From contig JAJRTI010000110.1 in assembly GCA_024278415.1 (NCBI GenBank), positions 1 through 6,505 on the forward strand: 6,505 nucleotides of DNA, given 5' to 3'. Both the position numbers and the translations under genes were made by a program. Shown here in pieces: positions 1-4,792 of the stretch. The first letter of the stretch is position 1; every line of letters starts with the position of its first letter. This DNA is from Planctomycetota bacterium. GTDB taxonomy: Bacteria > Planctomycetota > Brocadiia > JAJRTI01. The notes under the pieces are model-generated. The model worked only from the letters and a program-made list of their open reading frames with translations. It was not told the DNA's origin and did no database searches.

Positions 1-196
1 AGGCAACCGCGCGCCTGAAGGCAGAATGGTCGGCCGTTCCCCATCATTCGTTGTCTATCTGAATTCGTTGGAAGCCTTCCGGGAGGGGCATCGCCCCCCT
101 TTCCAGTCTCAGAGACGTGGCACTTGGCTGAAGTGTTACGACTGCCGAAACCAACCGTCGCTCAGAACGTGTGCACGCCCGCGGCGGAGAAATCGT
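1..196. other. Non-coding left edge with one GC-rich hairpin
   Basis: I see no convincing gene here. Frame 1 at the extreme left is open for five codons before a TGA at 16-18, so the tail of an upstream plus-strand gene may end here, but this is too short to support. A GC-rich hairpin (GGGGC at 85-89 with GCCCC at 93-97, loop ATC) is followed by a short CCTTT. It could be a weak terminator for an upstream gene. Open frames across the region have no RBS and no recognisable protein character. Confidence 0.4.
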
Positions 197-225
197 TTGA
201 CACACGATGGGGACAGTGACAGAAT
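197..225 (+). promoter_or_regulatory. Sigma70-type promoter for the coiled-coil lipoprotein gene
   Basis: A perfect -35 hexamer TTGACA at 197-202 is followed after exactly 17 bp by CAGAAT at 220-225, which matches 4 of 6 bases of TATAAT including the A and T most conserved in -10 elements. Transcription would start near 232 and leave a 5' leader of about 108 nt before the ATG at 341. The leader is GC-rich (about 255-305) and can form hairpins, so folding could influence translation; no known riboswitch is recognised. The promoter is inferred from sequence only. Confidence 0.6.
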
Positions 226-340
226 ACGCGACGTTCTGTGAAAATGACGTGACCTGCCGGCTGCGGGCGCTGCCCTGCGGCGCTGGTCCGCCGAGCGGCC
301 GGCCGCCACACACCGTTCCATCTCAAGAAGGAGTCCCGAT

Positions 341-958
341 ATGATTGTAAAGAAGGCAATGCTTGCTCTGGGGGCGATCGCGATGCTCGCGAGCGTGGGC
401 TGCGTGTCCATGCAAGAGCACGAGGCGACACTCGCCGACTTGGAGGAAGCCGAGTCCATGATCGGCCAACTGGAAGCGGCCAAGGCCAAAGAGGCCGCGG
501 CGACGAAGAAGGCCCAGGCGCAATGCGAGGATCTGGCCAAGAAGCTCGCCGGCGCCCAAGCCAAGTGCGGACAACTCTCAGCCGCCTGTGCCGATGCTCA
601 GACGAAGCTCGCCGCCACGGACAAGGCGCTCAAGGCCGCACAAGCCGCACTCGCCAAGCAGAAAGCCGACGCAACCGCGACCACTGCGGCAAAGGACGCT
701 CAAGTTGCCAAGCTCCAGAAGGATTTGGCCGCGAAGGCCGAGGCCGTGGCCGCGGCACAAAAGCAACTGGACAGCTTGAAGACCCAACTGGCCGCGGCCC
801 AGAACGCGGCAAGAGCGGCCAAGAGCAAGATCGACACGCTCAACACCCAACTCGCCGCCGCACAGAGCAACGGCAAGAAGCTCGCAGCCGAAAACGCCAA
901 GCTGAAGGCCGCGCTCAAGGCGGCCGCCGCCAAGTCTGCAGGCGGAGGGGGCAAGTAG
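341..958 (+). CDS. Alanine-rich coiled-coil lipoprotein (Lpp-like architecture)
   Basis: This is a 205-residue small envelope lipoprotein of unknown function. An AAGGAG at 328-333, 7 nt before the ATG, supports the start. Residues 1-20 are a lipoprotein-type signal (MIVKK, then a hydrophobic core) ending in SVGC, so Cys21 would be the lipidated residue. Ser at -3 is a slightly atypical lipobox. Residue +2 is Val, not Asp, which by the Lol rule favours the outer membrane. Residues about 25-192 form one long Ala/Lys/Gln/Leu coiled coil. A heptad core runs unbroken: 62, 69, 76, 83, 90, 97, 104 are C, L, C, C, L, L, L, and 122, 129, 136, 143, 150 are V, L, V, L, L. The protein ends in GGGGK, so the last residue is lysine as in Braun's lipoprotein. 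It has its own promoter and terminator. It could be a peptidoglycan-to-membrane tether or spacer; the class is clear, the role is inference. Confidence 0.85.
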   Translation: MIVKKAMLALGAIAMLASVGCVSMQEHEATLADLEEAESMIGQLEAAKAKEAAATKKAQAQCEDLAKKLAGAQAKCGQLSAACADAQTKLAATDKALKAAQAALAKQKADATATTAAKDAQVAKLQKDLAAKAEAVAAAQKQLDSLKTQLAAAQNAARAAKSKIDTLNTQLAAAQSNGKKLAAENAKLKAALKAAAAKSAGGGGK

Positions 959-1012
959 CCGGCGACCTCCGCCCGGCCCGCTCACAACTAACACCACTTG
1001 CGCTACCAATAC

Positions 1013-1050
1013 AAAAGGGAGCGTCCCTTCCCAGGGCGCTCCCTTTTCTT
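1013..1050 (+). terminator. Strong intrinsic terminator after the lipoprotein gene
   Basis: AAAAGGGAGCG (1013-1023) pairs perfectly with CGCTCCCTTTT (1037-1047). The interior adds CCC (1025-1027) with GGG (1034-1036) around a small loop, leaving one bulged T. The TTTTCTT tract at 1044-1050 completes a rho-independent terminator, 55 nt after the lipoprotein stop codon. The A-run on the other side means it could also work for transcription from the right. It isolates the lipoprotein gene as a single transcription unit. Confidence 0.88.
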
Positions 1051-1407
1051 TATCGCCGCCCCTGCCCCCGCCACGACACGCGGCCGAGCGCGGCCGCCTC
1101 TTTCCCAAAGCGGGCTTCGCCCGCAACCCAAGGCTTCTGGCTGTCATGGATCAGAGGCAAGACGTGGCGTGTGGAGGTCAGCTTCGCTGTTCCGTATTGC
1201 GTATTGCGTATTGCGTATTCGGATCGCGATTCGAGATACGGAATACGCAATACGGAATACCCTGCCAAGAGTGCGCACACACCACGCAACATCTTGTTTT
1301 CCATACCAGTTCCGGATGGCTAAGGCACTAAACGGTAGCCGAGACTCCATCCACACGCTATTGTTGAGTCCAGACGCTCAGCCGCCTGCACCTCCTCCTC
1401 CCCCCTC
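1051..1407. other. Non-coding spacer between terminator and hydroxylase gene
   Basis: There is no credible gene in these 357 bases. They hold a compact hairpin at 1110-1124 (GCGGGC, loop TTC, GCCCGC), the heptamer palindrome annotated separately at 1194-1260, and a pyrimidine-rich tract at about 1389-1407 just before the next start. Open frames here translate the 7-bp repeat into Arg/Ile/Tyr-rich strings and have no RBS. A promoter for the next gene should lie between 1261 and 1400. The only candidate I see, TTGTTT at 1294-1299, lacks a good -10 element, so I do not call it. Confidence 0.6.
1194..1260. repeat. Heptamer-repeat palindrome
   Basis: Four 7-bp units (GTATTGC three times, then GTATTCG, 1194-1221) lead into a central palindrome ATCGCGAT (1223-1230). 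Four complementary-type units follow (GAGATAC, GGAATAC, GCAATAC, GGAATAC, 1233-1260). The two halves pair with a few mismatches and a one-base offset, giving a long imperfect hairpin built of 7-bp modules. It lies between the lipoprotein terminator and the hydroxylase gene and is non-coding. Its architecture suggests a dispersed repeat, but this window contains no second copy of the same unit. Confidence 0.85.
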
Positions 1408-2286
1408 GTGCCCCCCTTGCCTCCCAACACGCCCGCCATCTTTGCGGCCATCGCCATCGCCGTGTTTGCGCTGCTCCTCGTGTTGGAGCACGCGTTCCCC
1501 CTACGCGAGCGCAAGAGCCGGACGCTGCGCCGCATCGCGCTGAACCTGGCCATCACCGGCCTTGGGGTTGCCGCCGGATCGCTCGTGGTCAAGCCCGTGG
1601 CCACGCGCCTGACGCACTGGGCGGCCACGCGGCCATTTGGCCTGCTCTACGTGGTGGACATGCCCGGGCCCGCGCGCCTGGCGCTCGGGTTCCTGCTCAT
1701 GGACCTGGCCTTCTACTATTGGCACTGGGCCAACCACCGCGTGAGGCTCATGTGGCGCTTCCACAACTGCCACCACATCGATCCCGACTTGGACGTGTCC
1801 ACCTCGTTCCGCTTCCACGTTGGGGAGACCGCGTATTCCGTCGCGTTCCGTGCGGCACAGATCGCGCTCATCGGCGTCCCGCCGGCGCTCTACGCGGGCT
1901 ACGAACTCGCATTACTCTGTGCGGTCATGTTCCACCACAGCAACGTGCGCCTGCCCATCGGATTCGAGCGTCTGCTCAACAAGGTTCTCGTAACGCCGCG
2001 CATGCACGGCGTGCACCACTCCGTGTGCAGACCCGAGACGGACTCCAACTACGCGTCCATCTTTTCTTGGTGGGACCGCCTCCACAAAACGCTGCGGATA
2101 AACATCCCACAGCGTGACGTTACAATCGGGATAGCCGGCTATTCCTCCGAAGAGGACAACCGCTTCTGGACCGTGATGAAGATGCCGTTCGAGAAGCAGC
2201 GGGAGTACGACCGCTGGCCCAGCGGCGCATTGGCGGCCCGCGAGCGCGTTGCCGGCGAAGATGCCCCGAACAAGATGCTCGCCTGA
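1408..2286 (+). CDS. Sterol desaturase / fatty acid hydroxylase family membrane enzyme
   Basis: This 292-residue integral membrane protein belongs to the di-iron sterol desaturase / fatty acid hydroxylase superfamily (PF04116). The histidine boxes are intact: HWANH at 106-110, HNCHH at 119-123 and HGVHH at 200-204, with further histidines at 137 and 176-177. In the family these ligate two irons that activate O2 to hydroxylate or desaturate a lipid substrate at the membrane. Hydrophobic stretches lie near 11-27, 47-63, 88-105 and 145-176. Length fits the family. The start is uncertain: the GTG at 1408 has no Shine-Dalgarno and follows a CCTCC-rich tract, but it is the only start that keeps all of the first membrane segment; a GTG at 1462 would cut it. 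The DUF547 gene follows after 49 bp, so co-transcription is plausible. Substrate is unknown: lipid, sterol-like, carotenoid or ether lipid are all possible. Confidence 0.9.
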   Translation: MPPLPPNTPAIFAAIAIAVFALLLVLEHAFPLRERKSRTLRRIALNLAITGLGVAAGSLVVKPVATRLTHWAATRPFGLLYVVDMPGPARLALGFLLMDLAFYYWHWANHRVRLMWRFHNCHHIDPDLDVSTSFRFHVGETAYSVAFRAAQIALIGVPPALYAGYELALLCAVMFHHSNVRLPIGFERLLNKVLVTPRMHGVHHSVCRPETDSNYASIFSWWDRLHKTLRINIPQRDVTIGIAGYSSEEDNRFWTVMKMPFEKQREYDRWPSGALAARERVAGEDAPNKMLA

Positions 2287-2322
2287 AACCAAGGCAAACA
2301 GCAAGACAACTCGCAGACGCCA

Positions 2323-2329
2323 AAGGAGG
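2323..2329 (+). promoter_or_regulatory. Shine-Dalgarno site that fixes the DUF547 start
   Basis: AAGGAGG at 2323-2329 lies 6 nt before the ATG at 2336. The same frame is open further upstream to an ATG at 2249, which overlaps the hydroxylase gene and would add 29 basic, polar residues in front of the signal peptide. The consensus ribosome site and the signal peptide that begins at 2336 together choose the downstream start. Confidence 0.85.
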
Positions 2330-2335
2330 ACAGAC

Positions 2336-3181
2336 ATGGCAACAGGAAACCGCGCAGGGACAATCGTCCTCCTGGCCGCGCTAATGGCGACTCCCGCCGA
2401 CGCCCAATCACGGTCCAAGCGCGGCGCCGGCCTCTCGTACCAGACCTACGCCGACGTGCTCAAGGCGTACGTGAACGCCCGAGGCCGCGTGAACTACAAG
2501 GGCCTCAAGGCCAACCGGCGCAAACTCGACTTGTTCATGGCCGAAGTCGGCCGGCTTTCACCCAAGACGGTCGCCGCGTGGCCCGCCAAGAAGAAGATCG
2601 CGTTCTGGATCAACGTCTACAACGCTCGTACGCTCCAGGCCATCATCGACCACTACCCCATCAAGGCGTCGTGGTCGCGTCGGCTCCTCTACCCCAAGAA
2701 CAGCATCCGCCAAATCCCCGGCGTGTGGGACGGGATGAAGTTCCGCGTGATGCGCAAACCGATGACGCTGAACGACGTGGAGCACGAGATTCTGCGCAAG
2801 CAGTTCAGCGAGCCGCGCATCCACATGGCGCTCGTGTGCGCGTCAATCGGCTGCCCGTTCCTGCGCACGGAGCCGTTCGTGGCCGAGCGCTTGGGCCAAC
2901 AACTGGACGAACAGGCGAAACAGTTCGTCAGCGACCGTACCAAGTTCCGCATCGACCGCGGCCGCAAGCGCGTCTACATCTCCGAGATCTTCAAGTGGTT
3001 CGGCGCGGACTTCCTGAGGCAGTACAAGCCCGCCAAGGGCTTTGCCGGGCAGAGCGATCCGATCCGCGCGGCGCTGAACTTCCAGGCGAAGTATCTGCGC
3101 CCACAGGATCGCCAGTTCTTGGAAAACGAAACGTACAAGATCGAGTATCTTGATTACGATTGGTCGCTGAACGAGCAGTAG
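2336..3181 (+). CDS. Exported DUF547 family protein
   Basis: This 281-residue protein contains a full DUF547 domain (PF04784), a widespread family with no established biochemical activity. Residues 1-23 form a signal peptide (MATGNRAGTI, hydrophobic core, ADA before Gln24), so it is probably periplasmic. Family hallmarks appear in order: AFWINVYNA at 89-97, a DVEHEILR segment at 147-154, HMALVCASIGCPFLR at 163-177 with Cys168 and Cys173, an FVSDRTKFRID stretch at 197-207, ISEIFKWFGADF at 215-226, and YLDYDWSLN near the C-terminus (271-279). The Cys pair and conserved Asp, Glu and His residues could be an active or metal site, but this is inference. It starts 49 bp after the hydroxylase gene and probably shares its transcript. 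It is followed by repeats and then by TVP38 and MerA-like genes, a grouping I recall for DUF547 proteins in other bacteria. Confidence 0.93.
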   Translation: MATGNRAGTIVLLAALMATPADAQSRSKRGAGLSYQTYADVLKAYVNARGRVNYKGLKANRRKLDLFMAEVGRLSPKTVAAWPAKKKIAFWINVYNARTLQAIIDHYPIKASWSRRLLYPKNSIRQIPGVWDGMKFRVMRKPMTLNDVEHEILRKQFSEPRIHMALVCASIGCPFLRTEPFVAERLGQQLDEQAKQFVSDRTKFRIDRGRKRVYISEIFKWFGADFLRQYKPAKGFAGQSDPIRAALNFQAKYLRPQDRQFLENETYKIEYLDYDWSLNEQ

Positions 3182-3205
3182 AGAGTTCGGCGCCAATCTC
3201 CCACT

Positions 3206-3293
3206 GCCATCCCCAACGGGGATGGGGATACCCGCCCAAGGTTGCGAAGCTACCTTGGGAAAGATGCAGCCGTCGCCACGCCTCATCCCTGAA
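3206..3293 (-). repeat. Hairpin repeat copy A (minus orientation)
   Basis: Read on the minus strand, this runs from TTCAGGGA (complement of 3286-3293) through a hairpin CCCAAGGT-(9 nt)-ACCTTGGG (3259-3252 with 3242-3235) into a TATCC segment. It ends with a second perfect hairpin, CCATCCCC-loop-GGGGATGG (3207-3225). Copy B at 3403-3488 has the same order and spacing in the opposite orientation. There is no T-run after either stem on the plus strand, so this is not a normal terminator for the DUF547 gene, although the 8-bp stem with 3-nt loop 25 nt after its stop could protect the mRNA end. Confidence 0.7.
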
Positions 3294-3402
3294 AGAAATG
3301 TGGAACGCAGTTGCCGACTGCTGGCAGAAAGGCAGAACTCCCATGGCAAGGACCAAGACAGGCAGTTCTGGCGCCAAGTAGGGCCGGCCGGTCCGGTTCC
3401 CC

Positions 3403-3488
3403 TTCAGGGAACGGGGGACTCGCGCTCCTTTGGTACCCAGGGTGGCTTCGCAACCCTGGGCTGCTATCCGTTGCCCCGGCAGATGGCT
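3403..3488 (+). repeat. Hairpin repeat copy B (plus orientation)
   Basis: This runs from TTCAGGGA at 3403-3410 through CCCAGGGT (3436-3443), a 9-nt loop GGCTTCGCA and ACCCTGGG (3453-3460), to a TATCC segment and GATGGC at its end. Over the 23-bp hairpin core it differs from copy A at three positions, two of which are a compensatory A-T to G-C change in the stem. The second hairpin seen in copy A is decayed here (TTGCCCCGGCA). A small extra stem GTTCCC/GGGAAC (3396-3412) overlaps its left end. The stretch between the copies, 3294-3402, contains no recognisable gene. Confidence 0.7.
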
Positions 3489-3563
3489 TGAGCCAGCGCC
3501 GATCCGCCCCAAGGCCAGTCGGCCCCTAGACGTGTAGCCAATTGATGCGAAGGAAGGCTCGAT

Positions 3564-4370
3564 ATGGAGAACGCTGAGGACAACGAAGCCGGCGAGAAAC
3601 CGAAAGACCGCGCCACGCGGGGACGCGATGCGGAAGCCGCCGCGCAACTGCGGGACGGATCGCATCGTGTCCCCAGACAGAGGGCCTGGATCAAACCGGT
3701 CTTGCTCCTGTTCGTCATCGTCGCGTTGTTCATCGTGCTGCGCAAAGTCCCTCTCAAGAAGCCGCTCCAAGACTTCCTGGCATGGGTCGACGCGATCGGC
3801 TTCTGGGGGCCAGTGGTGCTGGGCGTGGTCTACGTGATCGGCTGCGTCGTGTGCCTGCCCGGCTCGATCCTCACCCTCGCCGCGGGCGCACTCTTCGGCG
3901 TAGTGGGCGGCACGATCACCGTCTCCATCGCGAGCACGCTTGGCGCGTGCGCGGCGTTCGTCGTGGGCCGCACGTTCGCACGCGATTGGATCGCGGCAAA
4001 GGTCGAAGGCAACGCGAAGTTCAGAGCAATCGACAAGGCCGTCGGCCGGGAGGGCTTCAAGATTGTGCTGCTGACCCGGCTCAGCCCCATGTTCCCCTTC
4101 AACCTGCTCAACTTCGGCTACGGCCTCACGGACGTGCGCCTGGGCCACTACGCGCTCGCGTCGTGGATCGGCATGCTCCCCGGCACGATCATGTTCGTAT
4201 ACTTCGGATCCGCTCTCGGCTCGAGCGTGGACGCGTTCGCCGAGCGCGGGGAAAAGACGGCCGCGGAGACCGCCATGTTCTGGGTCGGCATGGCCCTAGC
4301 TATCGCGGTCACGGTCTTCGTCACGCGCATCGCCCGCCGCGCGCTGAAGGACGCTGTACAGGAGACATGA
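3564..4370 (+). CDS. TVP38/TMEM64 family (VTT/SNARE-assoc domain) membrane protein
   Basis: This 268-residue inner-membrane protein belongs to the TVP38/TMEM64 branch of the VTT (SNARE_assoc, PF09335) superfamily, distant relatives of bacterial DedA and eukaryotic TMEM41B/VMP1, some of which move phospholipids or lipid-linked carriers. GAAGGAAGG at 3549-3557 supports the ATG. Residues 1-40 are a charged, hydrophilic tail; the first membrane helix is about 43-60. The VTT core follows: GPVVLGVVYVIGCVV at 82-96, CLPGSILTLAAGALFG at 97-112, a small-residue stretch SIASTLGACAAFVVGR at 121-136, TRLSPMFPFNLLNFGYGLT at 171-189, and SWIGMLPGTIMFVYFG at 200-215. A last helix spans about 236-255. The long hydrophilic N-terminus is the only unusual part. 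The MerA-like gene lies downstream beyond 422 bp of repeats; in other bacteria these two families are known as neighbours or fusions. What it transports is unknown. Confidence 0.93.
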   Translation: MENAEDNEAGEKPKDRATRGRDAEAAAQLRDGSHRVPRQRAWIKPVLLLFVIVALFIVLRKVPLKKPLQDFLAWVDAIGFWGPVVLGVVYVIGCVVCLPGSILTLAAGALFGVVGGTITVSIASTLGACAAFVVGRTFARDWIAAKVEGNAKFRAIDKAVGREGFKIVLLTRLSPMFPFNLLNFGYGLTDVRLGHYALASWIGMLPGTIMFVYFGSALGSSVDAFAERGEKTAAETAMFWVGMALAIAVTVFVTRIARRALKDAVQET

Positions 4371-4406
4371 ACCAAAGGCGCGAAGCGTCCGACTCGAGTC
4401 CCCAGA

Positions 4407-4672
4407 CCAAGGAGCCACTTGCAAAACCCCAGTTGTCCTACCTGTGCTGTGGCGCCGCAAGCCGGCGATGTCGCGTTTGTAGTAGGCCCGTGAGGGCCTT
4501 CCGCTCGGGTGGCGCATCGCCAGCGGCGCTGAGGGCGCCCTGACGGTCGCCACTACAAGCGGAGCGCTCCCGCGCTCGCATCTCGGCGGCGCCGCGTTCG
4601 ACACCTCCGCCATGCACGATGTTAGGCGCGATGCCTCGGCCTATTGGGGTTTTGCAAGTCGCTCCAAGGAGC
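4407..4672. mobile_element. Candidate MITE-like element with terminal inverted repeats
   Basis: Two 21-bp ends, 4411-4431 and 4645-4665, are inverted copies with one mismatch (4416 against 4660). Their shared core is ACTTGCAAAACCCCA on the left and its complement on the right. The 9-bp word CCAAGGAGC occurs at 4407-4415 and again in direct orientation at 4664-4672, as a target duplication would. Because the terminal repeats themselves contain GGAGC/GCTCC, the exact edge is ambiguous. The 213-bp interior has no gene and carries a further imperfect palindrome (4474-4561), with flanking GGCGCCGC words on both sides. Small size, no transposase and nested symmetry fit a non-autonomous element, but mobility is inferred from structure only. 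Confidence 0.6.
4474..4561. repeat. Nested palindrome inside the MITE-like element
   Basis: CGTTTGTAGT (4474-4483) pairs with ACTACAAGCG (4552-4561) with one G-T wobble. Smaller stems lie inside, including GGCCC-GTGA-GGGCC (4485-4498). The TTGTAGTAG/ACTACAA ends are also found at the 24-bp inverted repeat at 4696-4759, suggesting the two belong to one repeat family or share an end sequence. Confidence 0.65.
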
Positions 4673-4695
4673 GGAACGCCGCGGTCAGGCCGTTC

Positions 4696-4759
4696 GTAGT
4701 AGGGCGATTCATCGCCCGTCGGCCGCCCTGGAGAAACGGGCGATGAATCGCCCTACTAC
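4696..4759. repeat. Perfect 24-bp inverted repeat upstream of the MerA-like gene
   Basis: The arm at 4696-4719 (beginning GTAGTAGGGCGATTCATCG) is an exact reverse complement of the arm at 4736-4759, with a 16-nt loop at 4720-4735. Each arm is itself nearly palindromic (GGGCGAT, two bases, ATCGCCC), so alternative foldings are possible. In RNA it would form a very stable stem ending 22 nt before the Shine-Dalgarno at 4782-4788. There is no T-run, so a classical terminator is unlikely. It may be a dispersed repeat, and it could block read-through, stall ribosomes or stabilise the mRNA. Confidence 0.9.
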
Positions 4760-4792
4760 AAGCCTTGTCACCTCGCGGCGCAAGGAGGCCCA

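Noticed and set aside
1..18. Possible last codons of an upstream gene ending in TGA
   Set aside because: Five codons are too few to tell a gene tail from chance.
523..1323. Plus-strand open frame overlapping the lipoprotein gene, terminator and heptamer palindrome
   Set aside because: It is out of frame with the supported lipoprotein gene, runs through an intrinsic terminator and translates repeats; it has no RBS.
3207..3225. CCATCCCC/GGGGATGG hairpin as the terminator of the DUF547 gene
   Set aside because: The stem is perfect but GGATACCC follows instead of a T-run, and the hairpin is part of a repeat found again nearby.
3160..3381. Small open frames in the spacer after the DUF547 gene
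   Set aside because: They translate the two hairpin repeat copies and have no ribosome site or protein-like composition.
2991..4148. 385-codon open frame on the minus strand spanning the repeat region and parts of two genes
   Set aside because: It crosses the ends of the DUF547 and TVP38 genes and the repeats between them, with no recognisable protein features.
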